Below, one piece after another: positions 1 through 11,141 of a stretch of DNA of 64,000 bases. The stretch lies in assembly GCF_000004075.3 (NCBI RefSeq), contig NC_026660.2, positions 14,651,837-14,715,836 of the forward strand. Direction: 5' to 3'. Origin of the DNA: Cucumis sativus (Eukaryota > Streptophyta > Magnoliopsida > Cucurbitales > Cucurbitaceae). The number at the start of each line of letters is the position of its first letter. Position 1 is the first letter of the stretch. A model generated the notes under the pieces. That model worked only from the letters and a program-made list of their open reading frames with translations, ran no database searches and had not been told where the DNA came from. The position numbers were made by a program, and so were the translations under genes.

Positions 1-1500
1 CTATTAAATTTGGGCAAAAAATGAGATCAAATTATAAATCTTCTCTAGACGTTGTGATCTTTAGGCTTTACATTTTAAGAAAGTCCCAATTTTGTTCCAA
101 ACTCTTGATTATGTTTTGTTTATGAACCCTAAATTGACATCTTTTATATCACATTCATTTAAAATGAAATCAAAAGGATGCTTTTAGTTTTTTAGCTTTC
201 GTTATTTGATGTTATTTTTCATACTTAGTTTCTGGTGAAAGGTTGATAAATAGAAGAAAACAACTAAATATATATGATTCAAAATTGAAAAGAAGAAAAC
301 ATAATACTACTCTTTAAGATTTTAAGATTCCAGTTCTTATGAATGTGTTTGAGATTGATTATAACTTAGAATGAGGGTAACTCGTGAGCCATTGAATTAC
401 ACTCTCGAGAAACTTTAGATTGCTTATTTGATGGAGATCATATGTGGACTCAAAAGAAGGTTGGTCACATATCGTAGAGTGGTACTTTTCAATCTAGAAA
501 GACTTAACATAGTAATCTCTTCAGTAAGGTCATTCCATATGGTTGTAGAGTGGTAATTTTCTATTGCCATTGTGGATGAACAATTGCTTAAATACCTGCA
601 CTTTTGGTTAAGCACAAGTACATCTAAAATTACCTTCAGCTAATTTGCATATGCCTAAGTTCACGTATTGTGAAAGAAGAGTCTCATTTAATTTTGTTTG
701 ACGGTGTTTATCAGTATTAGTCGTATTGTGATAGTGAGATCCACTTCTAAATTTGCATTAAAAAACTACGATATGATTGAGCAAGAAATATCGTTATTAA
801 CATCATTTACATATTATCGTTGAATGACCGTAAAAAGACATATTACATATGTAAAACGGCATCAAATTATATATATATTTATTTATTGTGTATATCGTTT
901 AAGTCAAGTTCATTTTTTAACATTTATGTATGGAATGAAGAAGTTTAATTAAAATTATGAAATTAGAAAGTGTTGGTTAAATATAATACAAAATTAAAAT
1001 AATTTATTTTTAAATATAGAAAGGTAAATGAAAGTATTTATAAATAAAAGTAAAATATTATTTATAAATACGAATAGACTATTATCATTTATCACTTGTA
1101 GACGTCGATAGATATTTAATTGTTCATCAAATCTTTTTTAAAAAAATTATGAATTTTTATAATATTGAAAATATTATATTAAAACAATATTTTTAAATAT
1201 AGAAAGATAAACTAAGTTATTAATAAATACACAAAATATAGTTGATAGAAGTTGGTACAGGCTAATACTTCCATAAAACCTACCTCATATGAAAGAGAGG
1301 TAGAATTTAATTAAAAGTATGAACATGCATGTCCCTTGAAATGTTTACATGATGTTTGTGACACAAAAAACATCCATATTTTTTGAGAGAGAGTTTACTA
1401 AATTTTAAAATAAATTGCAAATTTAAATTTAATACTAAATAAAGTATCACATTTAAATTTCTATTACAAAAATCACATTTAAAAATAGTCTCATCTAAAA
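1..1500. other. AT-rich spacer upstream of eEF1A
   Basis: No supported gene. The sequence is AT-rich, with stop codons in all frames and only short chance ORFs. The last few hundred bases are presumably the distal promoter of the elongation factor gene that follows. A CT-rich stretch at about 1525-1625 looks like the start of its leader. Confidence 0.6.
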
Positions 1501-1630
1501 TTGGTTTAGAAATTACATGATAATTTCTTCATCTTCCGCTTTCCTTCTTTCTCATTTGTATCCCTCCCTCGTTTCTTGAATCGGCGGTATCTCTCATTCC
1601 GGCATCTCCATCTATCTTCGTCTTTTTGAG

Positions 1631-2063
1631 GTTTGGTTTTGTCACAGCTTGATGAATATTTTTTTTGTATAGAATGTGTTAGAACTTCATACGTGTGCAT
1701 GACGTTTAATCCATTGTTGTATTACGGATTTGTTTCAATAGGTGGATCCATCTACGTTTGATTCGTACAAGGAGGATTTTTTTTTTTTCAGTTTAAGAGG
1801 ATTGATTTTCTGTTTGTATTTGTTGAAGATGGAGTCGAATTTTGTGATTACGTACAAGAGACGATGATGTATCATTGAATAATTTTAGAACTTTTGGATG
1901 ATCTTAGTAAATTTCGTTAAGTTTCTGGAGATTGATTATGTGTTTATTTATGGATTCGATGGAAATGTGTTGAGGAGAGATATCCATTTGAATTACTTGT
2001 AGAGTGAATGTTGTTCCGTAAACTTACGGTTTGGTTTACGATTAATATTATTAGATCTTTCAG
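1631..2063 (+). other. Probable 5' leader intron of eEF1A
   Basis: A good acceptor (TTAGATCTTTCAG) ends at 2063, only 15 bases before the eEF1A start codon. The CT-rich leader lies at about 1525-1630, so a leader intron is likely. The donor is uncertain: GAG/GTTTGG at 1631 is one choice and CGGCG/GTATCT near 1587 is another. Plant eEF1A genes usually have a 5' leader intron that raises expression. Confidence 0.45.
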
Positions 2064-2078
2064 GATACAAGTTTTAAG

Positions 2079-3518
2079 ATGGGGAAAGAGAAGACTCACA
2101 TTAACATTGTGGTCATTGGCCATGTCGACTCTGGGAAATCTACCACCACCGGGCATTTAATCTATAAGCTTGGTGGTATTGACAAGCGTGTCATTGAAAG
2201 GTTTGAGAAGGAAGCTGCTGAGATGAACAAGAGGTCCTTCAAGTATGCTTGGGTGTTGGACAAGCTTAAGGCTGAACGTGAACGTGGTATTACCATTGAT
2301 ATTGCTTTGTGGAAGTTTGAAACCACCAAATACTACTGCACCGTTATTGATGCTCCTGGACATCGTGACTTCATTAAGAACATGATTACTGGTACCTCAC
2401 AAGCTGATTGTGCTGTTCTCATTATTGATTCCACTACTGGTGGTTTTGAAGCTGGTATTTCTAAGGATGGTCAAACACGTGAGCATGCTTTGCTCGCGTT
2501 TACTCTCGGTGTCAAGCAGATGATTTGCTGCTGCAACAAGGTGAGATTCTGCTTCAATATTTGCGTTTCGATCATGTTTGTGGCCTTGGTTTTTTTTAGT
2601 TGATATCGTTAACCTAATTTCTGTTTTTAGATGGATGCCACCACCCCCAAGTACTCCAAGGCAAGGTATGATGAAATTGTCAAGGAAGTTTCTTCCTACC
2701 TCAAAAAGGTCGGATACAACCCTGACAAAATCCCCTTTGTTCCCATCTCTGGTTTTGAAGGAGACAACATGATTGAGAGGTCGACCAACCTTGACTGGTA
2801 CAAGGGTCCAACTCTCCTTGAGGCTCTTGACTTGATCCAGGAGCCCAAGAGGCCCTCAGACAAGCCACTCCGTCTTCCACTTCAGGATGTGTACAAGATC
2901 GGTGGTATTGGAACTGTACCAGTTGGTCGTGTTGAGACTGGTGTCCTCAAACCTGGAATGGTGGTCACTTTTGGCCCTTCTGGATTGACCACTGAAGTCA
3001 AGTCTGTTGAGATGCACCACGAATCTCTACCCGAGGCCGTTCCTGGTGACAATGTGGGATTCAATGTGAAGAATGTTGCTGTAAAGGATCTCAAGCGTGG
3101 TTTCGTCGCTTCCAACTCAAAGGATGACCCTGCCAGGGAGGCTGCCAACTTCACTTCTCAAGTCATTATCATGAACCACCCTGGACAAATTGGCAATGGT
3201 TATGCTCCAGTGCTTGATTGCCACACCTCTCATATTGCGGTGAAATTTGCCGAGATTCTAACCAAAATCGACAGGCGATCAGGTAAGGAACTTGAGAAGG
3301 AACCCAAGTTCTTAAAGAATGGTGATGCAGGTATGATTAAGATGATTCCCACCAAACCTATGGTGGTGGAAACCTTCTCTCAGTACCCTCCTCTTGGACG
3401 TTTCGCCGTAAGAGACATGAGACAGACAGTTGCTGTTGGTGTCATCAAGTCCGTCGAAAAGAAGGATCCAAGTGGTGCTAAGGTTACTAAATCCGCAGCC
3501 AAGAAGGGTGGAAAGTGA
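2079..3518 (+). CDS. Translation elongation factor eEF1A (EF-1-alpha)
   Basis: GTPase that delivers aminoacyl-tRNA to the ribosomal A site in the cytosol. Coding exons are 2079-2540 and 2631-3518, joined in phase 0 through a 90-bp GT-AG intron, giving 449 residues, the normal plant length. The N-terminus [20 protein letters not shown] carries the P-loop GHVDSGKS (residues 14-21). DAPGH lies at 91-95 and the guanine-specificity motif NKMD at 153-156. Domains II and III follow and the protein ends in a Lys-rich tail (AKKGGK). The intron falls inside NKMD, between Lys and Met. The ATG at 2079 is chosen because it gives the invariant MGKEK start. No lesion is visible, so this looks like a functional, highly expressed copy. 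Plants carry several near-identical copies, so no numbered symbol is given. Confidence 0.98.
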
Positions 3519-5175
3519 ACCGTATTTACAAAACTTCACACAACTCTCTCTAACTCTAAGGTTTGCAAGCATTACAATCAAAATAAAGAACTGGCAAGTT
3601 TTCTTGTTTATGCTTTGTGGAGTCTTTTAATTTACATTGGTGATTATAGTTGTTGGCATTGGTTATTAAGTACTCGGTCTCAGAATTGGGTGCTTGATAG
3701 ACGGTGGCACAACTATTCTCTATAGTCTCTCTTTTCGTTTTGTATTCTGCTTTATTGGTCCTATTTGAGTTGGATGTGCTTTGGTTCTTCCCAAATGGAT
3801 AAAAAAAAAAAAAAAATCGATTTCTATGTTGCTGAGGTGAAGACATACTACATTTTTAATACTAAAAACGTATTTCTAATTTATTTGATAGCATGTGTTC
3901 AATTTGGTGCACTCTTTGAGCTTTGGTCCTAAAATTGTTGTTTAGGATTTGTTCTTGTTATAAATATTTCGTATAAATTTTGAAACTCTTTTGAATCTCA
4001 ATTACGCAAATGGGAAAAGGAAAGGAAAATTAAAGAAAACTGCATTGCCATAATGGAATACAATGTCATTCCATTAATAGGAAAAATGAAACAAAATGAT
4101 TTATTATTAAAAAAAAATTTAAAGAGAATGAAGTCTGTCAAGTCAACCTTCCTTCAAACTTAGGCCATATTTATTTTAGAAAAAATGTAATTTGTCATCA
4201 ATTATGAGTCTCATTTCATTACGATTGTTGTTTATTAATGTAATGAATCTAAGGTCTATGGTCAAATTTGCAATCAATAAATGTAATCTACTGTGAAGTT
4301 GGAATTGCATTTGAAAATTATTTTTGGTACTCACTACGATATTTGGAATAGAAGAATTATAAATCTGTTATGACTGCATATATAATTATCATTTGACCCT
4401 AAATGGTAACTTTAGAAAGACAATGATACCATATAGTACAAACTAAACCCTCTCAATCATAGTCAAATTATATTTGCAAAATGTGTAAGTAAATATGACA
4501 TGTTTGTGATTGAGATCACCTTGTTCTTTTCCCTCGGATTAGTAATAGCTTTTTGTTTCTTTAATTCAATGTGTGCAAGGACCATCTAGTAGAGTTGTAT
4601 TACAACTTTAATTTCATAACATACAACTATGTCGTTCATTTTGTATGGAATGACCACTCGGAAAACAACATGGAGCTGGACAACCTATGAATTTACTAGA
4701 AATGTTAGGACAAGGTTTGTTTGATATTATAAGCCAAAGAGATGTGAAACGTGGTCTCATATTGTTCAAACATTTCTGCTTTAATGTCCCAACCTATCTT
4801 CTCTCCCATCATTTTCCCACCCCTTCACTACAATTTATTTCACCTTTATTCTGTCCATTGCTCCATCACTTTGTTTCAATTCTTTTACCAATAATGAATA
4901 AAACAGTATCATTTTGTTTGTTTACTACATCTTCATCAATTCAAATAAAGAAGTTTGTACTAAATGACAAACAAGTTCTTGAGTTTTTCTAGATTCCCAT
5001 TCATAATCAGTCAATTTTTTTTCCCAATCTCACTTAACATGGTACATGAAACAAAACAAATCCCATATCATATCAAACAACAACAATGCATATAAAAAAA
5101 AAAAACAAACCCATACCAAAATTAACAACATATATCAAATCCAAACCCAGATCATGGATACTCTGTTTTCCTAAT
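3519..5175. other. eEF1A 3' region and spacer
   Basis: The first few hundred bases are the likely eEF1A 3' untranslated region. An A-run lies at about 3800-3815. The rest is AT-rich with no supported gene. The open frame at 4687-4992 (101 codons) has low-complexity composition and no family resemblance, so it is not called. Confidence 0.5.
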
Positions 5176-5503
5176 CTAAGCAGCTTTTGCAGCACAAATC
5201 ATTAAGTCGTTTTCATTGACGAAATCCTCAAGATCTCCTTCTCTAATCGCTTCCAATAATCTGTGCTTCATGTTGCTTGATCTTTTCGTTCTCGTCTTCA
5301 TGGCTTCCCTTCTTCGATCATGATCTGCTATCCTGCAACTCAAAAAACAGAGCAACGTGATAATAGGAGTGTATTATGGGTTAAGAGAAAGAGAAAAGTT
5401 GGTTTAGAGTTAAGGGGAAATACTGAGTAGAGAGGGAATGATTTGAGAGAGTGAAGGCTGAAATACAGAGAGGAAGACCTTGAGATCCAATCTTAGACTG
5501 CAT
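5176..5503 (-). CDS. Candidate 57-residue basic protein, function unknown
   Basis: Not recognised. Reading the minus strand, exon 1 (5503-5479) starts ATG in MQSKIGSQ and ends CAAG/GTCTTC. A 154-bp intron (5478-5325) ends in two overlapping acceptors, TTGCAG and GATAGCAG. Exon 2 (5324-5176) continues in frame only from the second acceptor and ends with TAG. The joined protein is 57 residues: a basic N-terminal half (DHDRRREAMKTRTKRSS), then a possible amphipathic, acidic segment (HRLLEAIREGDLEDFVNEND) and a short end in AAKAA. A CT-rich stretch upstream (about 5515-5600, minus strand) suits a plant leader. Basic, helical composition suggests a small nuclear or cytosolic protein, but that is only inference. 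It is too short to be picked up by ORF length; the splice junction and phase agreement are the main support. An alternative is exon 2 alone, starting at its internal ATG. Confidence 0.45.
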
Positions 5504-5970
5504 TTCTCTGACAAGAAGAAGAAGAAAAAGAAGAAGAATTGGTTTTTAGTTGTTTGATGGAGAAAAAAGAAAGGAAGAACAAAAGGAGAGAGAATAAAGA
5601 TCGTAGAAAATGTGGGTTTTGGCTTTGGGGTTCTTTGAGGGGCCTTTGGTGTTTGATTAACTCTACTTGGGTCTTCAAACAAAGAAAGTTGTAAAAGTGA
5701 TAAAAACCTTAAATTTATTATAACCCAACGACATAAACTTTTAAGTCAATTGATAACACTAATTAGATCGAGAATGATTAGGGAAAGTACTCCATCCTAT
5801 CTAATAGCACAAAATCAATTGGATATAGTTAAAAAGATGAAAGAGTAGAGGTAAAAACCAAGATGTGAAGCATCCCAACTTATAAGTGTTCATATTTATG
5901 TAACTTGTCCTTGCTGAATTTACCATCATTTAAGTCTTTTATTACTATCGTTTTAGAACTTTTTCTTAAA

Positions 5971-6582
5971 GTAACGTAAATTTTGAAACATAGGTCAAAA
6001 AATAGGTTGAGTGCAAAATTATTAACAAAAACAGGTGAGTTGAGATGAAGTCGTGTACTGATTTCCATGTTATAGATTTCACATCTTCTATTTTTTTTTT
6101 CTTTCTTATTTTTATATATATACTACACGAGTTTCACATTTTTTTTTAATTTTCTCATTATTTATATTTGTAGGTCTCACACGTTTTATTTTTTTCTCAT
6201 TATTTATATATACATACCCACATATAATATAATATATATATTAAACATTCAAAATCTAAAAATATTTTTCTTTATTAAATTAATTAATTTTTTTCTTTAT
6301 ATATATTTAAATATCTCAATCTTCAATCCTCAATTTTTCTTATTAAATTCATTTTTTCTAATCTAATTTAATTATTACTTAATCAAAATTATACATATTT
6401 TTTTTCCAATTTTCAATATTTCTTTTTAAAAAAACTCGTATATTAACAAAATATGTTATTAAAAAATATATTAAACAAATAAAAATAGTAATAATAATAA
6501 TTAAAAAAAGTTGAAGTTACTCATTTTTTACAATAGTTTTGCACTCAACCTATTTTTGACATATGTTTCAAATTTTACATTA
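5971..6582. repeat. Fold-back (MITE-like) inverted repeat
   Basis: Two arms of about 52 bp are reverse complements with few mismatches: 5971-6024 (core ATAGGTTGAGTGCAAAATTA) and 6531-6582 (core TTTTGCACTCAACCTATTTT). The roughly 500 bp between them is extremely AT-rich and non-coding. Long terminal inverted repeats around an AT-rich core are typical of miniature inverted-repeat transposable elements. I could not fix the outer ends or a target-site duplication, so the family is unknown. Confidence 0.6.
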
Positions 6583-9500
6583 TATTTTTAAAAAAATCAT
6601 CGTTTTATGAGCATTATTATTGAAATGATCCTACTATATATTATGATCGAACATTTTGGTGGAATATACAAATATAAGTGTAAGATGGCATACGATCATT
6701 TTCTAGTTTTATTATTTTGTACCTTTTTCTTTTCTTTCGATTTTAACTCATGCCTTTTTTTTGTTGGGTTAAATAGTGTTTTTAAAAATTGAATTTATAA
6801 ATACTGCATTGAAGTTTTAGCTATAGTTTTCTCGTTTTTAATCAACATTTCAAGTTTGTAGAAGCGAAGAAATGAGAATCGAAAATAGTTTACTCAATTA
6901 GTTGCTTATTAACTACAACTTAGGGGAGTACAAATATAGGTTGAACCCGACAACTATGACTACTCAACCCCCTAAACCCTATAGGTTGGTTGGGTTAAAA
7001 AAATATATATTTTATTTATATTGGGTTTGGTCTCAGGTTGGAGGGTTAATTTAGGTATTCCTCCTCTCCTTCCCCTTCAAAACTTAAAAAAAAAAAAAAA
7101 AAAGGTTTTTCTCTTCTCCTTCACCTTCACACACAATATTTTCAAATATAACAAAATAAACCAAAATATAATAAAATTTTAGATTCTATCAATGATAGAC
7201 ACTTAGTATTTAAACTTAATTAGTCAATTATTTTAGGATGAATTTCACTGTTTAAATTTTTAATTTCTTATTTTCATCTATTGATTAAAATTAGGACAAA
7301 TATGAATAAAATTCATTAATTTTAGTCAATTTAAATCTTAAATTAATAATTATATCTATTTAAACTCTAAAATTTGAGAATTTGTATTCACTTAAACTCT
7401 AAACTAATAATTACAATATAAACCCTAAACCCTAAAACGTAAATGATTTTGTTGCAAAGTTTTGTCCTTCCAAGTTCTACCAAGATTTTAACTTTATACG
7501 ATCATCTTTTTTTATTTTCCTTTTCTCTCTTTCTTGTAGTTTTAATGCTATTTTGGAATATATCATATTATTTGATAAAGCCAATGAAAATGTTTTCAAA
7601 ATCAAATATTCTAAAAACTTACGTTTTCGAGGTAGAAAATGACAAAACAAAAGGGGAAAAGTTATATACATAATGAATGAGTAAAAATGAAAACAGAGCA
7701 AAAAACAAAGACTTGGAAATAAACAGAAAACTTTGAACTGTTTTTGACCAATAGAGAACAAGAAAACACTTATGAACATTAGTGATTAGACAGCACCACC
7801 ACCAACAAATGTTGATTTCAAGAATCTAATACATCTCACCCAATGTGTGTTGCCAACAATCTGAATTTTGAAAAACAATGAATTCTAATTGTTTTGCTTT
7901 GGTCAAATATACTTCCCTTTTACTCTTTCTGCTTTTGCCTTCTCATGCCCACACTTCTTTCTTCTCTTTCCTTTTGATGAAAATGACTTTTGATCTAAAC
8001 CAAAATACAAGAGTTAATGGAAAATGAATTGTTAACAGATTTAGCATTCACAAAGGGATATATATATATATGAAAGCATGCAAGGAAGTTTCTAAATTCT
8101 GGTTGTTCAAATAGAGACTTTCCACATTGTTACTGTTCCTTTTGTCATGATTGGGTAACTATGCTTGCTTTTAAAAAAACAACTAATTTTTGCTTTATTG
8201 TTTTCTTCTTCCATTGATTTTCAACTTTTTTTCTTTGTATATTATCGATTCCATTCATTCTTTGACGATTGCATGTTTGAGTTTGAATAGTCAACCTCGG
8301 AAAACAACTAACAATCACAATTTAGTATTAAGTTCAAGCCAAATTTTGCTTTTAAATCCACAACAATGGTTTGGCATTTGGCACTTACACCTTCTCTCTC
8401 TTGCTTGCCTTCAAAACCATTGCTTGCTTCAAAGGACACTCACACTCGCACGTCATGCCATCGGCATCGACCGACTATTTCATCATCCCCTCCAACAAAC
8501 TCTCACACTCGTGCATCTAGCCACCTTTCAATCATTTATTGCAAGCACAAGAATCCAAGTGGAGGATGCAAGGATTTTCTCTGCTTCCAATGTTTGAAAA
8601 CAAGGAAGAGAAACAAAAGCACAAACAAAAGAACAAGAAAGAATAGTCAACGAGAAGGAAGTGGTAAGCGATACAAGTCAAAGTGTTAATATTCATTGTT
8701 TTCAAAATCCAAGTCATGCAACATCGCTAAGGTAAATCGGGTCTTGTCTAGGAAAATAGTAACATTTATCATGATGTTGTCCTTCCTGCTTCTATATAAC
8801 TGCTGCTGACGTACAAGGACTGACATCAGAACAACATGATATTACAAATGCAATAGATAACCAAGCGCCTGCCCTTTATATCAAAACACAACCACCCAAA
8901 AAATATATATAATAATAAATAAGAATGAATTAAGTTGACTTTTCAAGCTCTAAATAATGCATTCACCAAATAAATATAAATCAAACATTAAAAGATTGCA
9001 GCTGGATCCATTCTGGATGGAAGAGCTAAGCTTTTCTCTCTATACAATATAGAAGCCAACAAAAGAGTCTGCAATGAAAGGTTTACTTCGCAGAAGAGAT
9101 GGTGCCGTCACCTGTTCTTCTCGTTCGAGGTTCTGGTATCGGCATCATATCCTCTGCGCAACAAACCGATACATTTGAATATAGATTGAGGAAAACAAGA
9201 GAGCCTTGTGTTCATCAATCCTCTCATTGTGGTTCATGTGAGTGTTTTGTTTGGTGTATACCAAAGGTTGATAATGTTGGGATAGTGTTAGATTTAGAGT
9301 CGTATTATACTAAAAGTTTGATTCTGAGTTTTTGCTACGGGATTTATTATTTATTTTATATAGTAATTTCGACCTTTGTTTTGTAACACAGTAGTTTTTA
9401 GTTTTTAGTTTTCAGTTTCCAGTTTTTGAAATTTATATTATTTCCTCCATGTTTCTCAACTATAATTTTCAGACATTTGAATTAATAATGAAACTCTAAA

Positions 9501-9713
9501 AACAAAAACCTTTGTTTCTGTTTGTTTTCAAAGCTCAACTTGATTTTTGAAGTCATTAGTAGAAGAAAACATAAAATGTAAATCAAAATGGTTACTAAAC
9601 CGACCTTAAGAACCAGTGTGGCGTTGATACCCAGATTCATGACAGTAAATATGTTAAAAGGAAGATTGAGTGCAGAAAAGTGCATTTATCCTAATCTTTC
9701 CAATTAAAAATCT

Positions 9714-10078
9714 AGATTTTATACTAATTGAAGATAGTTCTTGGAATGTTTTTGTGCATTTCTGGCTGATACAGATAATTCATAAATGGTTGATTCCTAG
9801 ATGTAAAGCCAACTTGACTGATATGAAGCAGTGAAGATTTTACGGTAATTGAAGATAGTTCTTGGAATGTTTTTGTGCATTTCTGGCTGATACAGATAGT
9901 TCATAAATGGTTGATTCCCAGATGTAAAGCCAACTTGACTGAAATGAAGCAGTGAAGATTTTATGGTAATTGAAGATAGTTCTTGGAATGTTTTTGTGCA
10001 TTTCTGGCTGATACAGATAGTTCATAAATGGTTGATTACCAGATGCAAAGCCAACTTGACTGATATGAAGCAGTGAAG
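9714..10078. repeat. 121-bp tandem repeat, three copies
   Basis: Three consecutive copies with an exact 121-bp period. The word AAGATAGTTCTTGGAATG starts at 9731, 9852 and 9973. Copies differ at only a few positions (for example ATAATTCATAAATG against ATAGTTCATAAATG). The period is not a multiple of three and no frame stays open, so it is not a protein repeat. It looks like a young local minisatellite amplification. Confidence 0.9.
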
Positions 10079-11141
10079 TGAAGTAATAGTAAGGTTCAAT
10101 AATATATATTTTCTTTCTTTTGGAGATCGAAGGATTTGAATCCAACCTTTTAGTCGAGAGACGCTTAAACTAGCGGAATTATGTGAAAGTTGGCCGAGTG
10201 TCTTTGTTCTGTGCTAGTTGCAGCAATGAATCTATTTTCACATGTGACGAGGAAGTGTGGGGATTTTGAGTGGTATTGAGTTAATTGAAATGGAGTTCAA
10301 AAGTGCTTTTGAGAGAACTAGAAAATTCAAAATATAAAAAGTTGGTGGGCTGCCATAAGATGGTAGAGTTAATAGCCCTTGGATGCAAATTCAAATTCAT
10401 GTCATTATGAGATATAAATTCAGAGATGTGTCATTAGAACAGTGAAACGTTTTTCTTAATTAAAAAAAATTATTAGGTGCCAATAAACCTTCAAAACAAA
10501 ACAAAAAAACAAACCTTACGTATTAGGAAAGTCTCGTTCAAATTGAAACAAAGAAATAACCAAGAAAACATAAATGTGAATATATACCGGAACATAATTA
10601 AACTAAGATAGAGCTTACAATATTGACATTAAAATTAAAACTTTGAATCTATGACCAATCTACTGTCAAAAGAAAGAAAGAAAGAAGAAAATTTTTCTTG
10701 ATCAATTTTGGCCTAATTGTATCTCGCCCCTAAGCAAAAGTAATTGAAATGATTCTGCACTTTTGATTGTGAAGGATGAAGGATTATAAATACACATTTA
10801 TGAAAACTTGAGAAATAAAGTGTATGATGCTTCAGCTGTAACAAAAATAAACCAGATTTAACTTTACTTTATGTGAATCAAAGAAGTTCAAGCAGTTGAG
10901 TAGGCAGATTAATAATGAAAAAAGAAATCGATTGTGATTATAAAGAAATCAAGACAATCAAATCAAAGCATTCACTGAGTTGGATATAACTGATAATAGT
11001 TCAAGTAGAGATTCCATACAAATCCAAGGTAAGAACAAGTATCTAAGACATTCTAACTTTGATCTGTCAATTGTTTCACATCTGATGATATGAAGAACAG
11101 TTCACGAAATTGGGATCTGAGATAAACAAGATAGCTTCAAT

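Larger units (their letters stand above)
5504..11141. other. Gene-poor spacer with repeats
   Basis: No gene is supported. The stretch contains the fold-back element at 5971-6582, pyrimidine and poly-A runs near 7085, and short telomere-like CCTAAACCCT motifs near 6970 and 7425. It also has a (TA)n run near 8055 and the triplicated 121-bp repeat at 9714-10078. Open frames at 8190-8597, 8366-8689 and 9099-9386 overlap each other or have unlike-protein composition. I see no domain in them. Confidence 0.5.

Noticed and set aside
7420..7440. Telomere-like AAACCCTAAACCCT in spacer
   Set aside because: Only about two units; short telobox-like words are common in plant non-coding DNA.
8190..8689. 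Overlapping open frames of 107-135 codons
   Set aside because: Two overlapping frames on the same strand, odd composition (runs of Leu/His or Ser/Thr/Arg), no introns, no family resemblance; likely chance in a stop-poor stretch.
9099..9170. Possible minus-strand terminal exon after TTGTTGCGCAG
   Set aside because: An acceptor-like site precedes short frames, but no upstream exon or recognisable protein supports it.
10119..10146. tRNA-like words (GGATTTGAATCC)
   Set aside because: Resembles a T-arm segment, but no acceptor stem, anticodon arm or 3' structure can be folded around it.
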